Positions 30,661-45,600 of a DNA stretch of 64,000 nucleotides are shown in pieces (position 1 is the first letter of the stretch; each line of letters begins with the position of its first letter). The stretch comes from Paracoccaceae bacterium (GTDB lineage: Bacteria; Pseudomonadota; Alphaproteobacteria; Rhodobacterales; Rhodobacteraceae), in assembly GCA_020832445.1 (NCBI GenBank), contig JAFIEO010000039.1, positions 215,413-279,412 on the forward strand, in the 5' to 3' direction. The translations under genes and the position numbers were made by a program. The notes under the pieces were generated by a model. It had not been told where the DNA came from. It made no database searches and saw only the letters and a program-made list of their open reading frames with translations.

Positions 30661-33600
30661 CTACGGCAGCAGCGAGATCTCCACCCGCCGGTTAAGCTGG
30701 CGCCCTTCCTCGGTGTCATTGCTGGCCACTGCATTCTCCGGGCCGACACCGATGATCTCCATCTGCTTCGCTGCAACCCCGCGCGTTTCCAGGTAGGCAC
30801 GCACCGCCGCGGCCCGCGCCTGCGAGAGCTGACGGTTGTACGTCATCTCGCCCAGCGCGTCCGTGTAGCCCTCGATACGCACCCGGCGATCCGGTTGATC
30901 CGCCAGCACCTCGGCCACGTAGTCCAGGAAAGCCTCGTCGTCTTCGTTCAGCGCCGCGGAATCAAAGCCGAACAGGACATTGTGACTCTCCAGCATCTCC
31001 GCCAACTGACGGATGGCCTGGGCACGACGCTCACGCAGCTCAATGGCCTGCCGGTCACGCAACGGCTCGCCGAAGGCCGCGCGCACGATACCGCTGTCCT
31101 CCAGCTCTGCCAGGTCCTGCGGCGCCTGGAACGACCAGCCGTCGGGCGCGTCCAGCAGCGCGGCGAAGTCGACCAGCGTCCCACCGCTCTCCGCCCGCCA
31201 ACGTTCGCCGTCGGAGTGGTCAGTTGACCAGGCGCTGGACTGTCGCTCGCCGGACCGGCCGTCCACATCGCGCTGCGTATCCCGATGGTTAGGCACGTAA
31301 TTGGGGACACGTACCTCGTAGCCCGGCCCGTAGTACACCACGTAGCTGTTGGTGTAGGTGAAGCGGCCGTCCTGAATCAGGAAGAAATCGAAGTCAGGCT
31401 GATACAGGTGCACATTGGCGCTGGGGTGGCGGGCGGCGCCGACGTTGTTCATGTACACATGCGCCCGCGGGGTTCGATACTCGAACCAGTCCAGCACCCG
31501 CCCGTCAGGCACTTCCATCCGCCGCGCAGTGGTTTCCAGCAGGATCTCGCGGCCGTGAAGACGACCGATGGCCAGGCCATTGGGCGCATCCACCCACAGC
31601 TCCGCCGTGTTCAACGCACCGCCATCGATGCGCTGCAGGTCCATGGGCAGCATGGCCGGATTCGCCGTGTGATGCACATTGGCCCGCACGTCGTTGGCAC
31701 GCAGATCCAGCCGGTCGCGCACGTACAGTTCCATACGCTCGCCCATGCCCAGGCCGTCGCGACCGTACAGGGCCATGCGGCCGTTGCTCGCATCCACCGT
31801 GCCGGCCAGCACTGTCTCCAGCGCCGTGATCCAGATGCTGCCGTTGCCACTGAAAGCATCCAGCACCGGCGCCACCAGGGTCAGGTGCTGTGCCTGGCTG
31901 CCAATGTCCCCACCGGCCAGCAGGCGCACCTCCGCCATTTCACCCCGCGCGGCCAGGTGATAATGCAGCTCGTCCAGATTCATCAGCGAGAGGTCCGCAG
32001 GCCCGATCACGCCCGTGGGGTTCAAGCCCTGGATCTCGTCGGCCGCGATCACGGTGACCGCGTTCCCGCCGCCGGCCCGTGCCTGCACCAGGTCCAGCAG
32101 CACGCTATCCGTCAGGCTCTCCAGGCGCAGGCTGCCGCCAGCATCCACGGAATCGGCGGTGAGCAGGTCACGGGCCAGCACGCTGACCTCGCCACCGGTT
32201 TCCACGTCCCGCAGCAGCACGTCGCCATCCAGGTTGGCTACCCGGAACACGCCACCTGCGGCGCCCCCCACCTGGCCGTTGTCGCCGTGCTGGATGTTGA
32301 TGCCGTTGAAGCCGCTGTCGCCCGCCCCACCTGTCACATCACCGCTGGCTTCCAGCCGGATGTCGTCGGCCAGGAGGTCCAGCAGGTCATCGTCGCGGGC
32401 GATGATGGAGCCATCTTCCGCAGCCAGGTACAGCGTCCCGGCCAGCGTGTTCATGCGATCGATGCGCAGGTCGCCGGACTGCTCCACCAGGTGGATGCCC
32501 TCGGCGGCCCGCGCCGTGATCAGCGGGGCGTCCAGGTTCATGTAGATGGCGCGGTCGGCGGAGCCGATGCTGCCGCCCTCGGCCTCCAGCAGCAGTCCAC
32601 CGGCCGCCCCGGTGATCACCGGCTGGCCGTGGTCGGCAGACAGGATGTCGCCGCGGACCTGGATGCGCACATCGCCCGGCGCGTTGATGCCGTCCAGCCG
32701 CAGTTGCTGGAACGGCGACACGATGAAGGCATTATCGCCGGCGTCCACGGTGATTCCGCCGCCATCCTCGTCGCCGATGTTCACACCTATGACCAGGGTG
32801 CGGTTGATGATGATGGCGGTGATGTTGCCTTCGAACTCGCCCGTCTCGGCGTTGAACGTGCCGCCCTCGAAGGTGATGTCGCCCGGCTGCGCGGCCAGCA
32901 GGGCCGCGATCTCCCGCTCGGTCAGCGCCGGGTAGGCGTCCGGATCGGTATCGTCGGCCGGCAGCTCGATACGGATCGGCTCGTCGAAGCTGCCCGCGCT
33001 ATCGGCCACATCAATGGTGACATTGTTGCCGATGATGTTGGGCTGCACCCGCTCGTACAGCGTGCTGTCGATATCGATCAGTGCCTCGGCGTTGATGCTG
33101 TTCAGCAGTTCCTGCTCGGTCCAGGTCGCCCCCTCGACGATGGCGGCGTAGCGGGCGTCGTTTTCGTCCAGCACGAAGGTCCAGTTGTCGTCGCGCTGAT
33201 CGAAACCGGCCGCGTCGGCAAGATCGTCCACGCCCAGTTCGTTGGCGAGCACACCCTCCAGCCGATCCAACTCGTGGGCGGCGCGCAGCATCACTGTTTC
33301 CAGCGTGGTGTCGCCGGTCAGGCTGTCCAGCAGCGCCGCGGCCTCGGCGGCATCACCGACACGGATTGCCAGCACGTCGGCGTAGCCGGCATCCAGGTAA
33401 CGGCCGCTGAACACGTTCCCACGGTCAGCCTGGGCCTCCGGATCAGCTTCCAGGAAGTCCCGTAGCTGCCAGTATTCGTAGTACTGCGTGATGATCGCTT
33501 TCTGATAGCCCTCCACGGACTCCAGCGCCGCCGCCTCGGCATCGTCGCCCAGCAGCCGCATATCTTCCCAGATGTCCACCAGTCGCTCGAGGCGGTCCAG

Positions 33601-36600
33601 ATCCAGGTCGCCGCGGCCCAGCGCGTTGATCAAGCTGCCTTCGCGGACCTTCACCACCACGTCGCCGTCGCGGACGTTGATGACATTGACGTGCAGATCG
33701 CCGGCGACTTCCTCGATGTAGGCGCCGGTTTCGGCGGCCGCTGTCAGCGTGGCCTCCAGCGGTGCGGGTTCCACCACCTCGGGAAGGGTTATCACCGGCA
33801 GCTTGATGCCCAGGAAGGAATAGCCGCCCAGGAACCAGCTCAGGTCGAACCACTGCGTCAGGTTCTGCAGTGGCTCCTCGGCAACATGGCCAGTCTGGAT
33901 GCGCAACAGCTGATCGGCGCTGCCGATGCTGCCGTCCAGCGACTCCAGCGTGATGCTGCGACCCTTCACCGCCGCATCCGCATGCAGCCCCGAGTCCAGG
34001 ATGTCGTAGCGCGAGTAGATGTACAGATCACCGCGATTGCTGCGCACGTGATCCAGCAACAGGTCGGACCCCCTGCCGCGCAAGTGGACATCGCCGCGCT
34101 CGGTGACCACGTGGGCTGCACCCTCCCCCACATGGAGCTGCAGCGGCGCCACGTCGGAGCCGATGCCAGTGCGGGCGGAAACCTCTATGCGCTCGGCCAC
34201 GATGCCGCCCAGCAGACCGGGGTTGCGAACTGCGCCCTGGGTGATCACGGTGACCAGCCCGTCCAGGTTGCGCAACTCGCCCACCAGCCGCACGTCCCCG
34301 GTGGATGTCACAGACAGCCGGCCCTCGCTGCCGCCGAGGAAGTTGATATCGATGGCGTGATCCGCCGCCATGGAACGGGCGGCGCCGGTCGGGTCGCTGG
34401 TGAGGATTTCCGCGCCTTCGACCACCGGAATGGGCACCGAGATGCCCCAGAAGCGGAACAACTCGGCCAAGGGCGCCAGCTGATTCTCCACCACCCAGTA
34501 CCGACCTTCCACCGGCTGGTAGCTGGTGCTGCGACCGTTCAGGTAGTCCGGGTCGCCGATGACGCGTTCCACCACATCCAGCGGGCGATTCGGCTCGCCC
34601 TCCTCTCCGCCGAGCGATACCGTCAGGAAAGACGTATCGATCTGGATCCGGTCCTGCTCCCACAGGTGCGTGTAGACCGTGCGGCGGGGGGATGGAATGG
34701 CCACCACCTCGCCTTCCTGCGGCGGCCCGCTGGCATCCGCAGGAAGGTTATCCGGCAGGTCCGCATAGCCCATGTCGATAATCTCGATCATGCCATTGCC
34801 GCCGGTGCCCACATCCAGGCCTTCCAGCACCAGGGCCTTGCCGGTCTGGTTGTCCAGCGTGATGTCACCGTAGCCGCTAACCGCTTCCAGGCGGCCACCC
34901 CCCGTGCTCACCACGTCGCCGAAGATGAAGATGTAGCCTGGGCGCACCTCGGCGCGGCGCACAACGATCTTGTCCTCGTCGAGATCGTAGTAGGCACGCA
35001 GCTCGTTCAGGTTGGGCATGCCGTCGTCGAACTGGCCGGACAGGTAGATCTGTGTTTCGCCCTCGGCGGCATCCGCCAGCGCCGCGTCCAGGTCGTCCTG
35101 AGTGATGGTCAGCGCGTACTCGGCCACGCCGCTGCGTACCAGGCCGTTGATATTCACATACTCGCCGTTGATGTAGATGGCGCCGCCGGCGACGATCTGG
35201 CTTTCCGAGTCCGGCGTGTCGTCCGCGTCCGGCGTTCCGGCCACATGGCTGAAGCCGGTGGTGAAGTTCTGGATGAAGCGGTCGCCGGCCGTGATCTGGA
35301 TGGTACCCGCCTCGATGTTGCCCGACACGATGATCGAGCCCAACGCATTGCCAACCCGCACCACACCATTGGGGTTGCTGATGTTGCCGACCAGATGGAT
35401 CTCCGGACGCAGGAACTCACCGCTGGGCACGCTTTCGTCGTCCAGCGGAGGATTATTCCAGGTGTTGACGATGCGCACCTCGGGAACCAGCGAATCACCC
35501 GTGCCGCCGCCTATCTCCAGCGCACCGAACCGATCGACCACGGTGAGATCCTGGGTGAACTGGTACCGCGGCCCAAACCCGAAGGCTCCTGCGGTACGAG
35601 TCTGCAGTACGATACTGCCCACGGTGCTGCCCATCGTCACATCGCCGACATACAGATAGACGTCGCTTTCATTGACCAGATTCACGCTGAGCGCGCTGCT
35701 CGGATTCAGCGCTCCGGCGGGGGCACCCGGCACATCGGACCAGTTGGGCACATCGCCCAGGGACACCCGGCCGCTGCCTCCGAGCACACCGGTGTGCAGC
35801 GTCACGTTCCCGCCCCTGGTTTCGATCTCCTTCAGTTCCACGGCCTGCACGGTGGGGTCCCCCACCAGGTTGCCATCCGCATCCTCAAGCACGTTCGCCA
35901 GTGCATCCAACTGGCCCTTGATGGTGTAGGCCTGGGCGTAGGCTCGCCAGAACAGCGCGCTCTCCTCCTCGGCGTACTGCTGCATCAGCGTCTCGTAGTA
36001 CAGCAGTTGCGCTTCCAGGTCATCGAGGACATTGCGCTCGGTGATCTCGTAATTGACGCCCAGGCTGCTCTCGATGATCAGGTTGCCGTCGGCATCCCGT
36101 TGATCGCGGATCCACAGGTACTGGTAGGCCGAGGCGCCGCCGATCACCGCGCCGTTGACGGTGATGGAATCCTGATCCTGGACCACGCTGGTGCCCTTCC
36201 GGATCTCCAGCGACACCGCTTCCTTCACCTGGCCGAAGGTGAGCACTTTCACGACGGTATTGGTGACCTTCTCGGCCACCTCGCGCCACAGGTCCTTGCC
36301 AATGCCCACACCCCGTGCCCGGTATTCCTGCCAGGTGGTCATCATGTCCACATCGCGCCCGGCGATGATGCTGCCGTCCCCGTGCACGGTGATGTGGTTA
36401 TGGCCCTGCAGCAACGCATCGGCGGTGGGATCGGTCTGCACCGGGAACGCGGTCTTGTTCCAGATGTAGGTATCGGCGACCGCCGACAGTTCCGGCACAT
36501 TGCCGACGGCGTCAAGGCCGGCGGCAACGAACACGTCGCGGCTGGCCGCCAGCACTGCATCCTTGTGCACGTGCACATTGTTCCTGGAGATCAGTGTGGC

Positions 36601-39600
36601 CGCGGTGGTGCCGGCTGCCGCGCCGGCCAGCCCGTGGGTGCGGATGTTGGCCCGCGCCTCCATGCTGCCGGTGTTGTAGGCCGCCGCAGTCAGATCCCGC
36701 GCCGCGCCCACGTCGGCCCCTTCACCGATATGGATCTCGCCGTTCAGGGTCGCTCTTGACGAGATATCCACGCGGGGAATGTCGATCACACCGCCGGTGT
36801 CCAGCTTGCCGTACTGGTAGGCACTGACCTGGTTCCGCGCCCGCATGCGGATATCGCCTTCCCCGGCCGTGTCGCTGAGGCGGAAGGTCCGGACGCGGGC
36901 ACCGTCGGCCACATCCACCAGCGCCGTGCCGGTGACCACGGTGCTGCCCTGCCCGGCGGAGGCGTTCAGCGCACCACCGGCACCCACGCTGATGTTCGCG
37001 TTGTTGATGCCCGGAAACACCTGTGTGGTGAACGTGGCGGCGTCCAGATCGAGATACAGCAGATCCAGGTTGGCGTGCTTGCCGACCCGGACGGTGGCGG
37101 TGGCATCGGCAGTGTGCAGCGCCTTCGCACCGCTGTAGCCCGCCAGATGCGCCGAGCGGCTGTTCACCGTGCCCTGGAAGGTATTCGTGTGGCGCGCATC
37201 CACCGTGACCCGGCCGGCCCGTAGCACCGGCATATCCGCCGGTTCCGGACAACCCGGCCCGCACTCGGCGATGGCGGCAAGCGCGGTCCCGTTCGAGGTG
37301 GTCCGCGCCTCCGCGGCCGAGCCGGCGATCACCCCGCCGGTCCCCGAGACGGCATGGGCCTGATCGACGTTCTCCCCGCGGGCGCGGATGGTGATATCTC
37401 CCGCCCTGCCCTCGTCGGCCTGTGCGGAATACCCCATCAGCGCCGTGGTGGTGGTATTGGACTGGGCCCGGACATCCACCAGGCCGGCGGCGATGGCCGC
37501 ACCCGCGAAGCCGCGCCCGCGCGCGTACTGGCTGGTAAGGTTGCCCGCCTCGATGACGGTACTGCCGCCCGGCAGGCGCAGACCGGAACCGGTGACCGAT
37601 TCCGCCGTGGTGGTGGTGTTCGCCGTGGCGCGGGCGCCCACAAGACCAACCAGGCCCGCGCCTGCACCCGTCGTGGCTTCGGCACGAGCGGAGTACAGTC
37701 CGCCCCAGCGCCGGACCCGTGCATCCAGCGTGAGCACCGCGTCCTCGCCAGCCACCAGCACGCCATCCCCCAGCAGGCTTCCGGCGTAGGCGGCGGACCG
37801 CGCATCGGCCCAGGCGCCGCCGAAGGCCGCCACGCCGGCACCTGAATAGCCGTGCGCATCAGCCCGGGCAGCGGGCCGCGCATCGGCATTGACGGTCACG
37901 TTGCCGTCGGTTTCGAAACGGACATTGTCACCCACCTCGGCACGCGCCGTGGTGTTGTCGCGGGCACGCGCGATCGCCCCGTTGGCGGCCAGCAACTGGC
38001 CGCCGCCGGCGGCCCAGGCCTCGGACTGGGCGGCATAGACGCCCGATGAGCGCGGCGCGGTGCTCGCGCTCAGGCTCACGGGAGCAGCCGCGCCGGAGAA
38101 GACAACGCCATTGCCGATCAGCGTCTCGGCCGTGGCATTGGCCAGTGCTTCCGCGTAGGACACGCCGATTGCCACGGAACCCAGGTTGCCCGCATAGGCC
38201 TTGACGTCAGTCCGCGGGCGGGCATCGGCGGTCAAGGTGACCGCACTGGCATCCTGCACACGCACACCATTGCCGATGCGGCTGCGCGCGGTGACGTTAT
38301 CTTCGGCGATGATGATGGACCCGGAACCGGCAATCGCCAACCCGCCGGCCGCTGCAGCGCCACGCGCAGTCACCAGGCCACCGGCCTCGGCATCCAGCGT
38401 CAATGCTCCGGCGCCGATGATCTCGACGCCATCCAGCACCGCGGCCTCCACCACCGATGTCTTCTCCGCAAAGCCCACCACCAGGCCGACCGCGGCGGCG
38501 CCGACGCCGGCACCAATACCGTAGGAACCGATGCTGTTGGCGTCCTCGGCGCTCAGGTTCACCGGCGCGGAGGCAGCCGCCTCGCGATGCACCTGCCCGC
38601 CCAGATGCGCGGTCACCGTGCTCCTCGCCTGCCCATCGGCATAGGCCGCGCCCATGCCGGCGATACCCGCGCCACCGGCCGCGGCGAGAACAAGAATGGT
38701 GCGGTCGCCGGTGATGTCGCCGCCCAGCGAACCGGCGTTGTTGATGTAATGGTTCAGGTTGAAGGCACTGCCGATCAGCGCCCCGGTGGCGCCGGAGCCG
38801 GCATTCACCTGCAGGCCGCCGGAACCGGTCAGCGTCACGTCGCTGTCCACGGTGGCGCGGACCACGCTGGCCACATGCGTCACCGCGGCCGCACCGCCGA
38901 CGCCGGCTGAACCCGCCGCCAGCGCACCGCCGGCATTGATGGTGCGATTGCCTTCGGAGGCGGTCACTTCCAGCGAATCGGCGGTGATCGAGCCACCGGA
39001 GACGGTGGCGCGGGTTTCGTGCTCACCGCCGTCGCGTACGGTGCTTCCGACCTGGTAGCTGGTGGCGCTGGTGAGGCGGTTCTGGCGCTCGCCGTCGACG
39101 CCGATCTCGCCGTACTGGTTGGTGTCGTCGCCGCTGTCCTGCTGCAACTGACCGCTGCCGAAATCGTCGAGCCCGGCCAGCGTGCTGCCGTTGTTGTTGT
39201 CCAGTTCGTCCATCAAGCCCTGCTGGCTGTTCGCCTCAGGGTCATCGACGGTATCCACCCCGGCGGCACCGCTGCCGCCCAGCAGGATCACGCCCACGCC
39301 GGCGCCGATGCTGACGCCGCCGCCCAGCGCCGCGGTGATGGTGTAGGCCTCCACGTCGGCCTTGCGCTCGGCGCTGACCTCCATGGTGTCGGCATGAACG
39401 TGGCTGTCGCGGCTGGCCGCCGCAACCGTCGCCTTGCCGATCACCACCGTGGCCGAGGCGCCCAGCGCCATGCCGCTTTGGCCTACGGACAGGCCGCCGC
39501 CATAGGAGCGCGTCGCCAGCGAGTCGGAGGCGCTGATGCGCACCAGATCGGTGAAGGCGGTATCGCCGCCCGTGACGCCACCGTTGACGGTGGAATCGTC

Positions 39601-42600
39601 CAGGTAGGCATAGGTTTCGGAACCGATGATGGACACCGAGGCCATGCCGGCCACCGAACCACCGGCGGATGCGGCGCCGGAGGCGGCGATGGTATGCAGT
39701 TCGTTCCAGGTATCCGCCTGGATGCGGAGCGCGTCATCCAGCGTCAGCTCGGCATCGTTGACGCGGGCCGTGTTGCTGCTTTCCACCACGCCCACGGCGA
39801 AGGAACCGGCGCCCGCACCGCCGCCGCTGATGGCCAGATTGGCGGTGGTCAGGTTCAGCACATTGCTGTAGCCGGCATTCACCAGCAGGCTGTCGGCGGC
39901 GATGCTGCCGCCGCTGACCCGGGCGTTGTTCTCGCCTTCCATCAGCATCAGCACCCCGCCACCGGCCACGCCTGCCCAGGTGCCCGCAGCCGCACCGAAG
40001 GCCATGGCGTTGGCGGTCTGGGTCGTGACGGCGTCCACCGTCACGTCACCGGCCACGGTGACATCGGCGTTGACGATTTCGGCAGTGGTGCTGCGATCGA
40101 ACACGTCGCTGGCAACCGCCCCGGCGGCCCCCACACTGCTCAGCGCCGCGCCGATGACCAGCGACCGGCTCTCGGCGTGGGCGGTGCCCCGCACCAGCAG
40201 GTCGGCATCGGTGGTGACGAGGGTGGCGTCCCGCACGGCGGCGGTGGTTTGCCGTTCCAGCAGATTCACGCTCACGGCGCCGGCCAGGGCGGCGCCGGAT
40301 TTCACGTTCGGGTTGATGCCGGCGGTCGCGATATAGGTTCCCACGGACTGCAGCGAGCTGGCATTGACCGCCACGCCGCGCACGGTTTCCGTGCTCTCCG
40401 CCAGCCGGCCGGCAACGTAATCATTGCTCATGGCCGCTTCGTCCACCTGCGACTGGCCGGGCTCGTCGCCAGGCGCGTCATAGTCGATCAGGTTCCGCTG
40501 GCCGTCGAGGCTGCCCGAGCCCACGCCGACACCGCTGCCTCCCTGCGCCGACACATGGGTATCGGCGCCCTCGATCAGGGCCTGCGTGGAGCCGTCCAGC
40601 ATATTCACAGCCACGGTGGCCGCCGCACCCAGCGCCTTCACGCCGATACCCAGGCTACCGGCGATGAGCTGGATCTGGTCATTGCTGGCAGCGCGAACGG
40701 CCACGTCCCCGGCCGCCTCGACCCGGGCGCCGCCGGCGATGCGGGCCAGCACGTCCGTGTCCACCAGATTGCTGGCCGCGGAACCGGCCAGCCCCACCTT
40801 GGCACTGGCGCCGATACCGGCGGCGACGGTGAAGATATCGGTCTGCGAGAGCGCGTCCACCAGCAAGGTATCCACGCCCAGCGTGCGGTTGCCATTGCCG
40901 CCCAGCACTTCGGCGGTGACGCCGTTCTGCATCTCGTTGACGGCGATGGCGCCGGCACCGGCGGCACTGCTGGTGGTCACCGCCAGCGACGCGGCGATGG
41001 AGGCGATGTCGGCATCGTCCGTGGCAAGCACCTGCACCAGCGCGCTGTCGCCGCTGATGCCGCTGTTTTCCAGGACGGCACTGGTCTCGGCGCTGATTAC
41101 CGAGTAGGACCCGGCGCCGGTCACCGCCAGCGAGCCCTGGGAGAAGGCGCCGGCGGCGGTGAGCGTGCGGATCTTGCCGGAGGATTCGGCACTGATATTC
41201 AGCGTCTCGAGCTGGTCGAAATCGGTGTCCGAGACCCGGGCGCTGTACGCGTTTCCGATTTCGTTCCAGGCAAAGGAAGCGCCCACGGCCGCCTTGCCGC
41301 CCACCGTCACGTTGCCGGTCAGCGCCCAGATCTCGGCGGTCGAGCCCAGCCCGCGGTTGCCGGCGCTCACATCCACGTCGGCCACGGTCAGGCTGCTGCC
41401 GTCCAGCAGCGCGGAAACGTTCTGGTTCAGCCGGTTGATGTTCCCGGAGCCGGCCAACGCCACCTGCTGCGAGGCGCTGCCCGCCACGGCGATGGCGTAG
41501 ATGTCACCGGTGGCCAGCGCCGCCACGCGCAGGGTATCGGCCGCCGTGCCATCGCCGTCACGGCCGCGCAGCGTGCTGTCTTCCACGGTCGCCAGCGTGC
41601 TGGTGGCGATCTCGTTGTAGCCGATGGCGGCGCCGAAGGACGCCTTGCTGGAGTAGGCCACGTTGCCGGCGGCTGCATCGATGCGCGACTGGTTCAGCCC
41701 GCGCACGTTGATGCTGTCGGCATTGATGGTGGCGTTACTGATGCCGGCGTGCACCCGACCGGCGTCGTCGTCCAGGCCGATGATGTTGGCGACGCCGGAG
41801 CCCAGTCCTGCGAACTTCCCGGTGGTGATCGCCGCGCCGGCGGCGATGCCCAGAATGCGCGCCGACTGGATGGCATCCACGGTGACCGTGTCGGCGGTCA
41901 CCGTGGCGTTGTCGATGCGGGCCTCGTAGATGTTGTCGATGAAATTGCCGTTGAACGACAGGCCGATGCTGTTCTGGTTCTTGCCGGCCTGGATGTTGCC
42001 GGCGATGCCGAGGATCGCCTCGCCGTCCAGCACGCCGCCCACCGAGGCGTCGTCGACGAAATCGGCGTACTGGTCGTCGATCTCGCCCTGGTCCTCGTGA
42101 CTGCCGCCGGGAGCCCCGGTGTCCTCGGATTCGATGCTGCCGTCGGCGGCCACCTCGGAGTCGTCGCCGCTCCAGTTCACATCGTGCCGGCCGCTACTGC
42201 CGGCGGCGCTGTCCAGATCCGCCAGCAGGCTGTCGAAGCTGCTGCCGGAGACGCTGACGGCCTGCACGGTGACATCGCCGTCCACCGCAACCGTGGAACC
42301 GGCCTCGCCTCCCAGTTCGGCAATCACATGGTTGCGGATGCGGTTCACCGCCACCGAGCCGGCGATATTCACTCCCTGGTTGCCGTCTGTGGAGAGCTGC
42401 AGGCCGGCTGCCGCGCTGATAATGCGGGAGGCCGAGAAAGCGCCGATATCCAGCGCGCCGAATTCGCTGATGCTGCTGTCGGTGACCGCGGCCCGCGTCT
42501 GGTTGGCGATATCGGCATAAGTGACCGCCACGCCCAGACCCACGCGGCCACCGTAGGTCAGCGCGCCGCCGCCGCTGGCGATCCGGGAACGGTCGTAGGC

Positions 42601-45600
42601 CACCAGTCGCACGGCGGCGTCTCCACCCTCGCCGGTCAGCGTACTATCGTCCACCTCGGCCGTGGTCTGGTTGCGCAACATGCCCAGCGACACGGAGCCG
42701 GCCACGGTCAAGCTGCTGTCACCGGAGTCGGTGTCCACCGCCAGCCCCAGGCCGACGCCGATCAGTTCACCGGCGGTCATGGCCTGGACGTCGACGCCCG
42801 GCCGTCCGTCACCCGTGCCCACCTGAGTGATGCTGCTGTCCAGGACCCGCGCGCGGGTGATGTTCTCAAGCTGGTTCACCGCCACGGCACCGGCAATGGC
42901 GGCAGTGAACCCGCCGCCGCCGCCACCGCTGCTGCCACCGCCGTCGCCGGAATCGCGCACCAGCGCGCCGGCGCCGGCCAGCGCCAACTGGTCGGTGGTG
43001 TTCAGCGCCTGCACCCGCACGGTGACCGTGTCAGCATCGCGGCCGGAAATGTCGGCGCCGTCCACGACGGCATCCGTGTTCAGTTCGGTGAGGTTGACCG
43101 CCGCGGAGCCGGAGACCGCAATGTTGAAACTGGCGCCCGAATCGGTGGAACCGCTGCCGCCCAGGCTCTGGTCGCCATCGGTCTGGCCGGATACAAGGCT
43201 GTCGGCCGGGCCTTCCAGCGCATCGTCGGCGGAGGCGCCCGCGGCGCCGTCCTGAACGTCGGAGGTGCGGCTGTCGAAGCCGCCGCGCGCAGAGTCGCTG
43301 GCGCCGTCCTGCGATTGCTGGCCACCGGCCTGCGCCCCGGCGACCGCGGCAGTGCCGATCAGGCCCCGGGTGGCGGCATCCACGTTCACTGCATCGGCGC
43401 GGATCAGCCCCTGATCGCCGGACTCCCCGGCACCGGCGGTATCCGCCAGGCCATCCGGCCGATAGTCGCTGTTGTCGCCGATCAGCGCAATGGTGTGCGT
43501 GGACAGATCGTTGACCGCGCTGCCCAGGCCAACACCCAGATTCTGGCCCAGGGAAACCGCACCAGCGACGGACCAGATGGTGAGATCCTGCCCGGCCAGC
43601 AGACTGATGCCGGCGGCGGTGACGTTGGCGCTGTTGTGCATGCTGGCGACGGTGAGATGGTCGGTGCGGGTCACCGCCACCGTGCCGTTCACCGCGTAAT
43701 CGGCGCCCCGGCCGGAAGTGGGCGCCAGGGTAATGGCCCGGTCGCTGGCATCGGCTTCCACCAGCAGTGCGCCGTCAGGCACGTTGACGGTGACCCCGGC
43801 ACCAAGGCCGGCCACCGTGGTGTTGCTGCGCTCGGCCCAGGCGAAGGCGCCGCCGATAGCAGCGGTGGTGCCGTCGGCATCCACGCCGAAACCGGTGAGC
43901 CCGGCCAGATTGCCCGCCAGGTCGATGGTGGAAACATCGGAACGGGCGATGACGGTGATCACTTCCTGGAAGGCCCAGGCGTCCTCGTCGATGCCCTCGT
44001 CCTCGTCCGCCTCGGTGATCACGTACTCCCAGTCACCGTCCGCACCCGCCGCGTCCAGCACGGTGCCGTCGTCCACCCAGGCTTCGCTCAGGCTCTGAAG
44101 CCCCAGGTAGTTCACCGCACCGGCCACATCCACCGTGCTGTTCTCGCTGCTGGCGGTGGCGCTGGCATAGGTGGTGAACCAGCTCTCCACCAACTCCTCG
44201 CCGTTCTCCACAGCCTGCTTGCGGAAGGAATCCAGGCTTTCGTGTTCCTGCCAGTCGGGAACGTCATCAAGGCTGGGTGGCTGGAAATGGTCCGGCAACG
44301 CCACCAGCGAGCCGATACCGATGCGCTCGCCGACGATGACCACGTCGGCGCCCACCAGCGCCGATGCCTGGTTGTACAACTCCACGAAGCTGACCGCGGC
44401 ACTGACCGCCACACCGGTACCGTTGTCGTCCACCTTCGCCTCGGTGGCACTCTTCACACGGGTGGTGAGGCCGTTTTCCTGGCGGCGCGCCAGGATGACC
44501 ACATCACCGGCGCGGTCCGTGATGCTGCCGATCGTGGCGCCATCGGCCACGGTGGCGCGGGCCGCCTCCTCGCTCAGCAGAATGGCCGCTGCGCCGCTCA
44601 GCCGCAGATCGAAATTGCTGTCACCGGACCCGGTTGCGCCACCGGCGGCAGGACTGCCGCTCTCGCTCGCGGCGACGGAGTCGCTGGTGGTGCTGTCGGC
44701 ATTGTCGCTGCGTCGCTGGGCAAAATCGGTGGCCGAGGTGCCGTCCTTGGCGACCTCGCCCTGCACCTCGCCGTCATCATCGTCGTCATCGCCGGAGGGA
44801 GCTGCTGCACTGGTTTCCGCACCGAGCGATTTGGTGCCGGTGAGGGAATCCGCCAGCACCACCACCGGCCCGTCGGTTTCCACCGCGCCGGCAAGGCCGG
44901 CATGGGTGTCGCTGAAGATATCGGCCACGGCCGCAGCCAGCCCGACCGCCACCCGGCTCTCGGCCTTGGCGGTGGCGGAAACGCTGTAGCTGGCTTCCTG
45001 GGTTGCGGCGAGGGTGACCGCGCCGGCGCTGATACGGCTCTCCGCGCCCGGCAGTGGCACGTAGCCGGCGGCATAATCCGTCCCCTGGCGGGCGACGGTG
45101 TACTGGGAGAAATCGGCATAGGCAACCGTGCCGGACAACGCGAACGTACCGCCGTCCTCCAGCGTGGAAACAGTGGCCACCTCGGCCGTGAACGCGGTAT
45201 CCGCCAGCAGGCTGAAAGCGCCATCGGCTTCCACCCTGGCGCCATGACCCAGTTCCGCCAGCGTGGTGCCGCGGAAGCGACCATAGGCGACGGCGGCATT
45301 CAGGCTGACCGTGGAATCCTCGCCGGCGCCCTTGCCGGAGACCGGCGCCAGCACAATGAAATCGTCCCGCCGCTGGGCCGACAGACGCACGTCCCCCTGG
45401 GACAGAAGCCGGCTGTCGTGCCCCACCAGGGCCTCCGCGGTGGTGCTGCGATCGATCCACGCCACCGCTCCGCCAATGCCGACCTTGCCGCTCTCCGAGG
45501 CCCCGCCGGCCAGGTCCACGGTGCGCACATCGGCACCGGCCCGAATGGACAGGGAGCCGTCCCAGGCAATCTCCGGCGCATCATCGCCGTCGCCCAGCGC

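Noticed and set aside
31285..36759. Open frames of 726 and 1,022 codons on the + strand
   Set aside because: Same antisense effect opposite the giant gene; composition is unlike a protein and no domains are seen.
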